Assembly: GCA_003963075.1 (NCBI GenBank) | Contig: RXJV01000049.1 | Span: 1 to 62,461, forward strand | Origin: Burkholderiales bacterium | GTDB taxonomy: Bacteria > Pseudomonadota > Gammaproteobacteria > Burkholderiales > Burkholderiaceae_C | DNA length: 62,461 nt | Direction of reading: 5' to 3' | In this document: positions 30,785 to 39,124 of the stretch, in pieces | Numbering within the stretch: the first letter of the stretch is position 1 | Layout: every line of letters begins with the position of its first letter | Notes under the pieces: generated by a model | What the model was told of the DNA's origin: nothing | The model's database searches: none | What the model saw: only the letters and a program-made list of their open reading frames with translations | Position numbers and translations under genes: made by a program

Positions 30785-31195
30785 TCAGCCGCGGTTCTCG
30801 GACGTCGGATCCGGCGTCGGCACGAGCGCGGTCACCACGCCGTCGGCGTCCAGCTGCTCGAACACCAGCACCGTACCGCGCCACGTGCCCAGCTTCACGG
30901 TGATCGTGACCGCGCCCTCGCGAGCCAGCAGCAGGTTGTCGCCTTGCGGCACCTTCGAGCTGTTGTCCAGCGTGTGCGTGACAGCCGCCCACAGCCGCAG
31001 CTCCGAAGTGTCGGGTGCCTGGCGGAAGGTGATGCTGTCGTAGGGCGTCTGCGCTGAGGGAATGATCAAGGGCGAGCGCATGGACTGACCGTCCGGGCCG
31101 GTGTACAGAAAGTACGGCTGGTTGTTGCCATCGAACCCGGCAGTGACGGTCACCGGATACGGATTCGTCGTGAGAGCTTCGAGAGGAGCGGACAT
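30785..31195 (-). CDS. Small protein of the ECF sigma/kinase operon, unknown
   Basis: 136 residues, no signal peptide or membrane segment, and predominantly strand-like sequence (PYPVTVTAGFDGNNQPYFLYTGPD, AVTITVKLGTWRGTVLVFEQL). I do not recognise the family. AAGGAAG precedes the ATG at 31195. It is the third gene after the sigma factor and Ser/Thr kinase, 17 bases behind the kinase stop, so it is likely an output or partner of that pair, for example a kinase substrate. This is inference from position. Confidence 0.6.
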   Translation of the reverse strand: MSAPLEALTTNPYPVTVTAGFDGNNQPYFLYTGPDGQSMRSPLIIPSAQTPYDSITFRQAPDTSELRLWAAVTHTLDNSSKVPQGDNLLLAREGAVTITVKLGTWRGTVLVFEQLDADGVVTALVPTPDPTSENRG

Positions 31196-31212
31196 GGTTC
31201 TTCCTTGGATGT

Positions 31213-33849
31213 TCATGACGCACGACAGGCATCCCCGAGCTGGCGCCACAACTCGGGGACAGGGCCGGCAACACCGGCCCGAATGACGGGGGACCAATAG
31301 GCGACGGCGACCTTGCAAGCCGCCGCCGACAAGGGTTGCTGATGCAGCTGGCCCAGGCGCAAGCGCTCGATCTGCAGCGCTGCGCGAGCACGCAGCTCCG
31401 AGTAGCGCGGGCGCTGGCCCGACGGCGTCCAGCCCTCGGGCAGCGCCAATGCCGCATCCAACCGGGCGATCGCATCTTCCGGCGCCAGTTCGCGCACCGC
31501 ATGCAAGGTCTGCACATGACGCACGATGCTCGTCGGCGAGGTCGAGGTGGACGCCAGCGTGGCGCTCAAGGTGTGGGCACGCTGCGCGATGTCGTCCGCC
31601 GGGCCTGTTTGCAGGGCCGCGAGCAGTGAAAGGGCCTGCCGGTCCACCCAGGCCTGGCGCCAGCGCTGGTTGCTGGGCTCGCCGGCCACGGCGTCTGCCA
31701 GCAGTGACTGCGCCTGCGAGGCCGCTTGCGAGGCGTCTGCCGACCGACCGAGCGAATCGAGCGTCTGGGCCCGCCAGCCCAGCGCCAGTGCCTTGTCGAC
31801 GATGGGAACCAGGTCGCGCGGTCGCGCTGCGAGCCGAGTCGCCTGCAAGGCCAGCAGCTCGTCGCCGATCGCCAGCGCGCGCTCGCCCAAACCACGCGTG
31901 ACCGCCGTCTCCATGGCCCAGACCAGGTCGTTGTTCAGCTTCTTCTGGTAGTCCTCCACCTCGGGGTGGCGGGTGTGCAGGTCGCGGGACGACAACAGCG
32001 ACAGGTCGAAGAGCCGCTGGGCTTCCGGCAAGTCCAGACCCCGCAACGCCAGAATGCCGAGGTTGCCCCAGGCATGGGCCAGCTCCAGCTTCGGTTCATC
32101 CGCCTGGGGCTTGAGACTCACCCACTGCGCGGCAGTCACCTGGTAGCGGCCCCAATGCTGTCGTGCCAGGTCGGACCGGCCCTGATCCAGCGCCAGTTCA
32201 CCCTTCCAGAGCGCGAGCTGCGTGGCCTGTCGCAACACGTCTTCGTCCTGCGGCGACTGGCGCTGGGCGAGCGCAAGCCAGCGCTCGCCGGCAGAGAGGG
32301 CTTCGGCCACCGCCTCCAGGCGCTCTTTCTGCAGGTTGACCTCGGCCAGCATCAGCAAGGCCTTGACGCGCTTGAGCAGGTCCGTCGTGGACACGGCCTC
32401 GGCCGGGTCCACGCTGCCCAGGACCAGCAGCGCCTGCTGACCAATGCCTTCGAGCAGTGACAGTCGCCCGACCGGACGCAACTGGTTCGCCATCTCACCG
32501 AGCAGGTAGGACAGCAACGACTCCGCCTGCTGCCGACGGACCTGCGCCGCCTGTTCCGCGGCAGCCGCGCGACGGGCCTGAAGCACGCTGACCGTCGTGA
32601 GCACCAGGAGCGCCAGCACTGCCGCCGAGCCCGCCGCCACCGCCCAGCGGTGACGCCGCACGAAGCGGCCGAGCAGGTAGAGACTGCTGTCGGGGCGTGC
32701 GCTGATCGGCTCGTGGCCCAGCCAGCGCCGCAGGTCGTCCGCCAGCATCTGCGCATTGGCATAGCGCTCGGCCGGGGCTTTCTTCAGCGCCTTGGCGAGG
32801 ATGGTGTCCAGGTCGCCCTTCAGCAACCGGGCCTGGCGCGCCAGCACCGCGTCGCCGGAGTCGGCGGCGGCGCTGGAGAGGCGCCGCGGCTGCAGCTCGA
32901 CGACGGCCTTGAGCCGGTCGAGCTGGGACTGCGTGTCTTCGGCCGTCGGGTGGCGGCCGCCGAGCAACAGATAGAGCAGCACGCCCAGCGCATAGACGTC
33001 GGTGGCCGTGGTCACTTCGGCCTGCTGCACCTGCTCGGGCGCGGCGAACTGCGGCGTGTAGGCGCTGCCGGCCTGCTTCGTCAGCTCGGTGGCGGCGGCG
33101 CCGTCCTGGGCCTGGGTGGCGTCGTCCAGCAGCTTGGCGATGCCGAAGTCCAGCAGCTTGACCTGGCCGTCGGCGGTCACCAGGATGTTGCTGGGCTTGA
33201 GGTCGCGGTGCAGGATCAGGCGCGAATGCGCATGGGCCACGGCGGCCAGCACGTCGAGGAAGAGCCGGATGCGGTCTGCCACGTCCAGGCCGCGCTGCTG
33301 GCAGTACTGGTCGATGGGCAGGCCCTCGACATACTCCAGCACCAGATAGGGCTGGCTGCCGTCGTGCATGCCGGCGTCCAGCAGCCGCGCGATATGCGGG
33401 TGCGAGAGGCGGCCGAGGATCTGACCCTCGCGGGCGAAGCGGGCGCTGCCGCCGCTGCCGCTGCCGAACAGGCCGGAGCGCAGGAACTTGATCGCGACGT
33501 TGCCCTCGAAGCGGCCGTCCGCCCGGCCCGCCAGCCAGACCGTGCCCATGCCGCCACTGCCCAGCTCGCGCCGCAGCAGATAGGGGCCGATGCGCTGGCC
33601 GGCGAGGTCGGGCGGCTCGTCGTGCCCAGCGAGCGTGTCGATGACGGCGCGCGCCGCCGGGGTGCCGAGGAAGCCCTGCACATCCAGAGACGCGTCCTGC
33701 GCGAGCATGGCCGCCAGGCGCTCGGCCAGGGCCGCATCCTGCTCAGCCAGCGCGGCCAGGCGCCGGCCGCGCGCGGGCTCGGCCAAGTCCAGCAGCTCGT
33801 CGAGCAGGGGGCTCAGCAGGGCCCATTGCTGCGCGTCGATGGCGGTCAT
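31213..33849 (-). CDS. Membrane Ser/Thr protein kinase (PknB-like) with TPR-like domain
   Basis: 878 residues. The kinase domain (about 88-380) has the Gly loop ELGSGGMGTVWLA, catalytic Lys121 in VAIK, HRDLKPSN (Asp216), DFG (234-236) and AAPEQ. One membrane segment follows (about 401-423), then a roughly 450-residue helical, TPR-like region that should be periplasmic. A short N-terminal helical region of 80 residues precedes the kinase. It follows an ECF sigma gene by 13 bases. Kinases of this kind linked to ECF sigma factors of the TIGR02999/ECF43 type can phosphorylate and activate the sigma factor; that link is from known examples, not from this sequence. Confidence 0.9.
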   Translation of the reverse strand: MTAIDAQQWALLSPLLDELLDLAEPARGRRLAALAEQDAALAERLAAMLAQDASLDVQGFLGTPAARAVIDTLAGHDEPPDLAGQRIGPYLLRRELGSGGMGTVWLAGRADGRFEGNVAIKFLRSGLFGSGSGGSARFAREGQILGRLSHPHIARLLDAGMHDGSQPYLVLEYVEGLPIDQYCQQRGLDVADRIRLFLDVLAAVAHAHSRLILHRDLKPSNILVTADGQVKLLDFGIAKLLDDATQAQDGAAATELTKQAGSAYTPQFAAPEQVQQAEVTTATDVYALGVLLYLLLGGRHPTAEDTQSQLDRLKAVVELQPRRLSSAAADSGDAVLARQARLLKGDLDTILAKALKKAPAERYANAQMLADDLRRWLGHEPISARPDSSLYLLGRFVRRHRWAVAAGSAAVLALLVLTTVSVLQARRAAAAEQAAQVRRQQAESLLSYLLGEMANQLRPVGRLSLLEGIGQQALLVLGSVDPAEAVSTTDLLKRVKALLMLAEVNLQKERLEAVAEALSAGERWLALAQRQSPQDEDVLRQATQLALWKGELALDQGRSDLARQHWGRYQVTAAQWVSLKPQADEPKLELAHAWGNLGILALRGLDLPEAQRLFDLSLLSSRDLHTRHPEVEDYQKKLNNDLVWAMETAVTRGLGERALAIGDELLALQATRLAARPRDLVPIVDKALALGWRAQTLDSLGRSADASQAASQAQSLLADAVAGEPSNQRWRQAWVDRQALSLLAALQTGPADDIAQRAHTLSATLASTSTSPTSIVRHVQTLHAVRELAPEDAIARLDAALALPEGWTPSGQRPRYSELRARAALQIERLRLGQLHQQPLSAAACKVAVAYWSPVIRAGVAGPVPELWRQLGDACRAS

Positions 33850-33862
33850 GAAGGCGCCCGCA

Positions 33863-34417
33863 TCAGTTGCGCAGGCTGGCCGCCAGGAAGAGGCGGGCCT
33901 TCTGCCAGTCCCGCTGCACGGTGCGTTCGGTGACGCCCAGGGCCTCGGCAATCTCGCGCTCGGCCAGGCCGGCAAAGTAGCGCATCTCCACGACCTGGGC
34001 CAGGCGAGGTTCGAGCCGGGACAGCTCATCCAGGGCCTCGTGCACCTGCAGCACGTCGTCATAAGGCTGCGGCGTCTGCTCGGCCACGGCGGTGTCCAGC
34101 GTCAACAGGGCCTGGCCACCGCCGCGCCTCTCGGCCTGGCGCGCCCGGACCAGATCGACCACCACACTGCGCATTGCACGGCCGGCGTAGGCGAGGTAGT
34201 GCCGGCGGTCAGGGTAGCCCTGGCCCTGCAGATCGGACAGCCGCAGCCAGACCTCATGCACCAGGGCGGTGGTGTCCAGCAGGGTCATGTTCCCGGACTG
34301 GCGCAGATGCCGGCGGGCCTGGCGGCGCAGATCGTCATAGAGCGCCGCCACCACCCGGTCGCTGGCCGCCCGGTCACCCTGTGACGCGGCCTTCAGCAGT
34401 TGGGTGATGTCGTCCAT
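33863..34417 (-). CDS. ECF-type sigma factor, TIGR02999 family
   Basis: 184 residues. Features of the kinase-linked ECF group are DDITQLLKAASQGDRAASDRVVAALYDDLRRQARRHLR, TTALVHEVWLRL, the region 2 segment RRHYLAYAGRAMRSVVVDLVRARQAERRGGG, and region 4 (VVEMRYFAGLAEREIAEALGVTERTVQRDWQKARLFLAA). No anti-sigma gene is nearby; instead a transmembrane kinase follows directly, the arrangement seen where phosphorylation switches the sigma factor on. Start ATG at 34417. Confidence 0.92.
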   Translation of the reverse strand: MDDITQLLKAASQGDRAASDRVVAALYDDLRRQARRHLRQSGNMTLLDTTALVHEVWLRLSDLQGQGYPDRRHYLAYAGRAMRSVVVDLVRARQAERRGGGQALLTLDTAVAEQTPQPYDDVLQVHEALDELSRLEPRLAQVVEMRYFAGLAEREIAEALGVTERTVQRDWQKARLFLAASLRN

Positions 34418-34608
34418 GGCGCGCACTCTAGCCGCAGTCGGGGGCCCGCTGACCGATCAAGTTGCGTGCGACCGTTCGGGCAGGCCCGCGAACGAAATTT
34501 TTTTCGCGTCGATGTCGGGTTCGGCCTCGGTGCTGCGTTTAACCCGGATGAGGACCATGGCCGTCAAGGGTGAGGGAGGCCGACATTGATCGGGCACCGC
34601 TGGCCGCC

Positions 34609-35178
34609 ATGGGCCTCACCTTGCTGTCACATCGCATCGCACCGCCTGCTTCGAACACCTCTTCCATGCACCTGGCCGCCCTCCCCTGCGACAACGCAAG
34701 CTTGCCCCCCCGGGCCGGAACGGCAGCGCCGCGGCGCGTCGAATCGGTGGCCGAGCTCGAACTCGAGCTGATACGCCACATGACCCGCCACCGCCGGCAG
34801 GGCGACCGCAGCGCCCTGCTTTGGGTCGAGTTGGCGTTGCTGACCCGGATCGGGCCCTGGCCCCAGGGCGAGCCGCATCTGGACCTGGCCCAGGCCGTGG
34901 GCGCACGGCTGCAGCATCAGGTGCGCCGCACCGATGTGGTGTTCCGCGTTGCCGACAACGGCTTCGCAGTGCTGCTGGATGCCGACAAGGCCGGCGCCCA
35001 ATGCGCCCAGCGGCGGCTGCTGGAGCGTCTGCGCGGCCCCTACGGCCTGGACAAGGGGCTGGCCCATGTGCACATCAGCATCGGCATGGCCACCGCCGCC
35101 GAGGCCCAGCAACAGGGCAGCAGCCTGCCCCAGGCCGCGATCGACGCCCTCTTCCAGCGCAGCCACTCGCCGGCCTGA
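34609..35178 (+). CDS. Degenerate GGDEF-like domain protein
   Basis: About 189 residues; the start is uncertain (GTG 34570, ATG 34609 or ATG 34666). Residues 105-165 (RRTDVVFRVADNGFAVLLDADKAGAQCAQRRLLERLRGPYGLDKGLAHVHISIGMATA) follow the pattern of diguanylate cyclase domains, but the catalytic GGDEF position reads VADNGF. It therefore should not make cyclic di-GMP. It could be a binding or structural remnant. It is a lone gene between the ECF sigma operon, which it faces away from, and the ABC transporter, which it faces. Confidence 0.6.
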   Translation: MGLTLLSHRIAPPASNTSSMHLAALPCDNASLPPRAGTAAPRRVESVAELELELIRHMTRHRRQGDRSALLWVELALLTRIGPWPQGEPHLDLAQAVGARLQHQVRRTDVVFRVADNGFAVLLDADKAGAQCAQRRLLERLRGPYGLDKGLAHVHISIGMATAAEAQQQGSSLPQAAIDALFQRSHSPA

Positions 35179-35193
35179 ACCGCGGCGCCGAGG

Positions 35194-35907
35194 CTAGACC
35201 TCCAGCCACTCCTTGCGGATGTAGGCGTTGGCGCGCAGCTCCGCGGGCGTGCCCTCGAAGACGATGCGGCCATGGCCCATCACATAGCAGCGCTCGGAGA
35301 TCTCGAGCGCGATGGCGAGCTTTTGCTCGACCAGCAGCACGCCCAGCCCCCGCGCTTGCAATGCCTTCAGGTATTCGGCGACCAGCTCGACGATCTTGGG
35401 CGCCAGGCCCTCGGTGGGCTCGTCGATCATGATCAGGTCGGGGTCGCCCATCAGCGTGCGGCACAGCGTCAGCATCTGCTGCTCGCCGCCCGAGAGCACG
35501 CCGGCCTCGGTGTGCTGGCGCTCCTTCAGGCGCGGGAACATGCGGTACATGTCGTCGAAGCTCCAGCGCGGCGGCCGAGCGCCACGCCGCTTCTGGCCCA
35601 GCATCAGGTTCTGGTGGACGGTCAGCTTGGGGAAGACATCGCGGTTCTCCGGCACATAGCCCAGGCCCAGCTGCGCGATGTCGTAGGCCTTGCGGCCGAC
35701 CAGCTCGGCATCGCCAAACCGGACCGAACCCTTGGCGTCGACCTGGCCCATGATGGTCTTGACCATGGTCGAGCGGCCGGCGCCGTTGCGGCCGAGCAGG
35801 CTGACGATCTCGCCCGGCTTGACCTCCAGGCTCACGCCATGCAGCACATGGCTCTTGCCATAGAAGGCGTGGACGTTGTCCAGCCTGAGAGTGCGGGCGC
35901 CGCTCAT
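35194..35907 (-). CDS. Branched-chain-type ABC transporter ATPase (LivF-like)
   Basis: 237 residues. Cytoplasmic ATPase of a HAAT-family importer. Walker A reads GRNGAGRST, with Arg where the ATP-binding Lys is expected (codon CGC, read directly). The signature LSGGEQQML, Walker B LIMIDEPTEGLAP and the switch-region VLLVEQKL are normal. The Arg may weaken ATP hydrolysis or may be a subfamily trait. Last of a row of four overlapping genes; its ATG overlaps the LivG stop by four bases. Confidence 0.92.
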   Translation of the reverse strand: MSGARTLRLDNVHAFYGKSHVLHGVSLEVKPGEIVSLLGRNGAGRSTMVKTIMGQVDAKGSVRFGDAELVGRKAYDIAQLGLGYVPENRDVFPKLTVHQNLMLGQKRRGARPPRWSFDDMYRMFPRLKERQHTEAGVLSGGEQQMLTLCRTLMGDPDLIMIDEPTEGLAPKIVELVAEYLKALQARGLGVLLVEQKLAIALEISERCYVMGHGRIVFEGTPAELRANAYIRKEWLEV

Positions 35908-36674
35908 GCCGCCGCCTGCTGCTCGGCCAGCACGGAGCCCAGGTAGGCCTCCTGCACCCGGGCATTGGCCCGCACGGCGTCGGGCGTGTCGAAGGCGATG
36001 ACCTCGCCGTAGACCAGCACCGCGATCTTGTCGGCCAGGCCGAACACCACGCCCATGTCATGCTCCACGGTCAGCAGGGTCTTGCCGACGGTCACGTCGC
36101 GGATCAGCTGGATGAAGCGTTTGGTTTCGCTCTTGCTCATGCCGGCGGTGGGCTCGTCGAGCAGGATCAGGTTGGCACCGCCGGCGATCGTGATGCCGAT
36201 TTCCAGCGCACGCCCCTCGGCATAGGTGAGGTTCATCGCCAGCACGTCGCGGCGCTTGTCGAGCTTGATCATTTCGAGGATCTGCTCGGTGCGGTCGTTG
36301 GCATCGTCCAGGTCGGCCAGGAACTTCCAGAAGGCATAGCGGTGGCCCAGGCTCCACAGCAGCGCACAGCGGATGTTCTCGAACACCGACAGCCGCGTGA
36401 ACAGGTTGGAGACCTGGAAGCTGCGGGCCAGGCCGAGGCGGTTGATCTCGTAGGGCTTCTTGCCGTCGATGCGCTGACCGTTCAGATGGATCTCGCCCGA
36501 GGTGGGCGCAAAGCGGCCGCTGATCAGGTTGAACAGCGTGCTCTTGCCAGCGCCATTGGGCCCGATGATGGCGACCCGCTCGCCGGGCTGCACGGCCAGC
36601 TGGGCGCCACGGATGATCTCGCTCTTGCCGAAGTTCTTGCGCAGGTCGCGCAGTTCGAGGGCATAGCCGCTCAT
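35904..36674 (-). CDS. Branched-chain-type ABC transporter ATPase (LivG-like)
   Basis: 256 residues. Walker A GPNGAGKST is intact, Walker B is LILLDEPTAGMS, and the signature region reads LTYAEGRALEIG in place of a canonical LSGGQ, as is usual for LivG-like proteins. It probably provides the fully active site of the LivG/LivF pair, given the changed Walker A in its partner. ATG at 36674 overlaps the permease stop by four bases. Confidence 0.94.
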   Translation of the reverse strand: MSGYALELRDLRKNFGKSEIIRGAQLAVQPGERVAIIGPNGAGKSTLFNLISGRFAPTSGEIHLNGQRIDGKKPYEINRLGLARSFQVSNLFTRLSVFENIRCALLWSLGHRYAFWKFLADLDDANDRTEQILEMIKLDKRRDVLAMNLTYAEGRALEIGITIAGGANLILLDEPTAGMSKSETKRFIQLIRDVTVGKTLLTVEHDMGVVFGLADKIAVLVYGEVIAFDTPDAVRANARVQEAYLGSVLAEQQAAA

Positions 36675-37966
36675 AGGGCCTCCCGGCGCTTGATTTCCTT
36701 CTCGATGTCTTCCTGGATCTCGCCCCATTGGCGGGCATAGTGGCGGCGCGCCAGCTCGAACAGGCCGATGCCGACCAGCATCAGCCAGGCCGCGCCGAAC
36801 CAGGCGTCCACACCGGCGCTGTTGAGCGTGGCGCCCAGGAAGCGCAGCTCGGGGCCGAGGGCCTCGTTGAGCTGGCGGTGGTAGACCATTTCGATCATCG
36901 CCGCCGCGCCGGTCAGCGCCGCCAGGGCCGCGCCGCCGAGCGCGAGGTAGGAGGTCCAGATCTTGCCCAGCTTGCCGAAGGCGGCCACGCGCAGATTCAT
37001 CAGGATCAGGCTGGCAAAGCCGCCCGGCGCGTACATGACCATGAACAGGAAGATCAGCCCGAGGTAGAGCAACCAGGCCTTGGTCAGCTCCGACAGCAGC
37101 ACGCCGCAGATCACCATCAGCACTGCACCGATGATGGGCCCGAAGAAGAACATCGCCCCGCCCAGGAAGGTGAACAGCAGATAGGCGCCGGAGCGCGAGG
37201 CATGCAGCACCTCGCCATTGACGATCTCGGTGTTGATGGCGCCCAGCCCCCCGGCGATGCCGGCGAAGAAGCCCGAGATGGCGAAGGCCATGAAGCGCAC
37301 CCAGTGGGTGTTGTAGCCAATGAACTCGACGCGTTCGGGGTTGTCGCGCACCGCATTGAGCATGCGGCCCAGCGGCGTGCGCGTCAGCGCATACATGGCG
37401 GCGGTGCAGATGAAGCAGTAGACCGCGACCAGGTAGTAGACCTGGATCTGCGGGCCGAAACTGATGCCCCACACCGGCGGGCCGATCACGCGGTTGCTGG
37501 AGATGCCGCCCTCACCGCCGGAGAACTCCGGCAGCATCAGCGCCAGCGCGAACACCAGCTCGCCGATGCCGAGGGTGATCATCGCGAAGGGCGTGCCCGC
37601 CTTCTTGGTGGACACATAGCCGAGCAGCGCCGCGCAGCCCAGGCCGGCCAGGCCGCCCACCAGCGGCACCAGGCTGACCGGAAGGCCCAGCGTGCCGGCC
37701 CCGGCCCTGTTCAGCGCATGGATGGCCAGGAAGGCGCCGATGCCGCTGTAGACCGCATGCCCGAAGCTGAGCATGCCGCCCTGACCGAGCAGGATGTTGT
37801 AGGCCAGGCAGGCAATGATGCCGATGCCCATCTGCGTGAGCATGGTCTGGGCCAGGCCGCTGGTCCAGACACGCGGCGCGACGAACAGCAGCAGCGCGAA
37901 CAGGCCCCAGAGGAACCAGCGCCCGACATTCAGCGGCTTGAAATGGAATTCCCGGGTCTTGCTCAT
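36671..37966 (-). CDS. Branched-chain-type ABC transporter permease (LivM-like)
   Basis: 431 residues, longer than the typical 320-350 because of a C-terminal extension from about residue 335 with a further membrane segment near 390-410. The core has the family pattern (LAYNILLGQGGMLSFGHAVYSGIGAF, GYVSTKKAGTPFAMITLGIGELVFALAL, GRMLNAVRDNPERVEFIGYN). ATG at 37966 overlaps the LivH stop by one base (TGATG). It forms the membrane channel with LivH. Confidence 0.93.
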   Translation of the reverse strand: MSKTREFHFKPLNVGRWFLWGLFALLLFVAPRVWTSGLAQTMLTQMGIGIIACLAYNILLGQGGMLSFGHAVYSGIGAFLAIHALNRAGAGTLGLPVSLVPLVGGLAGLGCAALLGYVSTKKAGTPFAMITLGIGELVFALALMLPEFSGGEGGISSNRVIGPPVWGISFGPQIQVYYLVAVYCFICTAAMYALTRTPLGRMLNAVRDNPERVEFIGYNTHWVRFMAFAISGFFAGIAGGLGAINTEIVNGEVLHASRSGAYLLFTFLGGAMFFFGPIIGAVLMVICGVLLSELTKAWLLYLGLIFLFMVMYAPGGFASLILMNLRVAAFGKLGKIWTSYLALGGAALAALTGAAAMIEMVYHRQLNEALGPELRFLGATLNSAGVDAWFGAAWLMLVGIGLFELARRHYARQWGEIQEDIEKEIKRREAL

Positions 37967-38982
37967 CAATCTTCCCGCGTGCCGAGCAGGCCCTTGGGCC
38001 GAAAAATCAGGATCAACACCATCAGCAGATAGGGCAGGATCTGCGCCACGTCCTTCAAGGCCAGGCGCAGCACCGGGTAGCCGGGGGTGTCCGGCGTGAC
38101 CGTCAGGCCGGCGGCCGTCAGCGCACTGGCCAGAGAAGCGTCAACCGTCAGCGGCAGCGTCTGCAGCAGGCCCACCACCAGCGAACCGACAAAGGCCCCG
38201 GCCAGCGAGCCGATGCCGCCCACCACCACGACCACGAAGATGATGGCGCCGATGAAGGCCGCCATATTGGGTTCGGTCACGAAGGTGATGCCGCCCACCA
38301 CGCCCGCCAGGCCGGCCAGCGCGCAGCCGCTGCCGAACACCAGCATCAGCACGCGCGGCACGTTGTGGCCCAGGGCCTCGACCATCTCTGGATGGGTCAG
38401 CGACGCCTGGATCACGAGGCCGACGCGGGTGCGCGTCAGCAGCAGCCACAGCGCCAGCAGCATCAGCAGCGCCACGGCCATCATGAAGGCCTTGGTCAGC
38501 GGGAAGTTGGAGCACAGCGCCGCCGCGCAGGCCTCGGGCGGTGCCTTGCCCAACATCAGCGACAGGCCCTGCGCCGGCGACGAGATGATCGTGAACGCTG
38601 CCCCCTCGAGCAGCGGCGGCGGCGTGAAAGGCACCGCGGTGCGGCCCCAGACCAGCTGCACCAGCTCCAGCACCACATAGGACATGCCGAAGGTGATCAG
38701 CAGCTCCGGCACATGGCCGAACTTGTGCACCCGCCGCAGCGCCAGCCGCTCGAAGGCCGCGCCGAGAAGACCCACCGCCAGCGGCGCCAGTAGCAGCGCG
38801 GGCCAGAAGCCGATGACGCCGACCAGCGAATAGGCCACATAGGCGCCCAGCATGTAGAAGCTGGCATGCGCGAAGTTCAGCACGCCCATCATGCTGAAGA
38901 TCAGCGTCAGGCCCGAGCTGAGCATGAACAGCAGCAGGCCGGACGACAGGCCGTTCAGCAGGCTGATGAAGAATTGATCCAA
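37966..38982 (-). CDS. Branched-chain-type ABC transporter permease (LivH-like)
   Basis: 338 residues, about eight membrane segments. Family marks include LLNGLSSGLLLFMLSSGLTLIFSMMGVLNFAHASFYMLGAYV and the loop TRTRVGLVIQASLTHPEMVEALGHNV. It follows the binding-protein gene after a 142-base gap that contains a hairpin, which may lower expression of the membrane genes relative to the binding protein. Confidence 0.93.
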   Translation of the reverse strand: MDQFFISLLNGLSSGLLLFMLSSGLTLIFSMMGVLNFAHASFYMLGAYVAYSLVGVIGFWPALLLAPLAVGLLGAAFERLALRRVHKFGHVPELLITFGMSYVVLELVQLVWGRTAVPFTPPPLLEGAAFTIISSPAQGLSLMLGKAPPEACAAALCSNFPLTKAFMMAVALLMLLALWLLLTRTRVGLVIQASLTHPEMVEALGHNVPRVLMLVFGSGCALAGLAGVVGGITFVTEPNMAAFIGAIIFVVVVVGGIGSLAGAFVGSLVVGLLQTLPLTVDASLASALTAAGLTVTPDTPGYPVLRLALKDVAQILPYLLMVLILIFRPKGLLGTRED

Positions 38983-39062
38983 AGCCCGATCCTCGTTAAA
39001 TCAACCGACGGGTTGGTTCGGATGGCGTCGCGAGCGGGCCGAGGTCGGGTCCGAGGCGCGCA

Positions 39063-39080
39063 GCCGTACTCCCGTACGGC
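39063..39080. repeat. Hairpin between the binding-protein gene and livH
   Basis: GCCGTAC-TCCC-GTACGGC, a perfect 7-bp stem without a T-run. This position fits an mRNA-stabilising or partial-termination hairpin. Confidence 0.45.
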
Positions 39081-39124
39081 GAGCACCGCGGGCCCGAGAT
39101 CGGCACGCGCAGCAGACAGACGAA

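Noticed and set aside
34482-34510. GCGAA...TTCGC with a run of T as a terminator
   Set aside because: Only a 5-bp stem, with the T-run inside the loop, and it lies upstream of both flanking genes, where no transcript should end.
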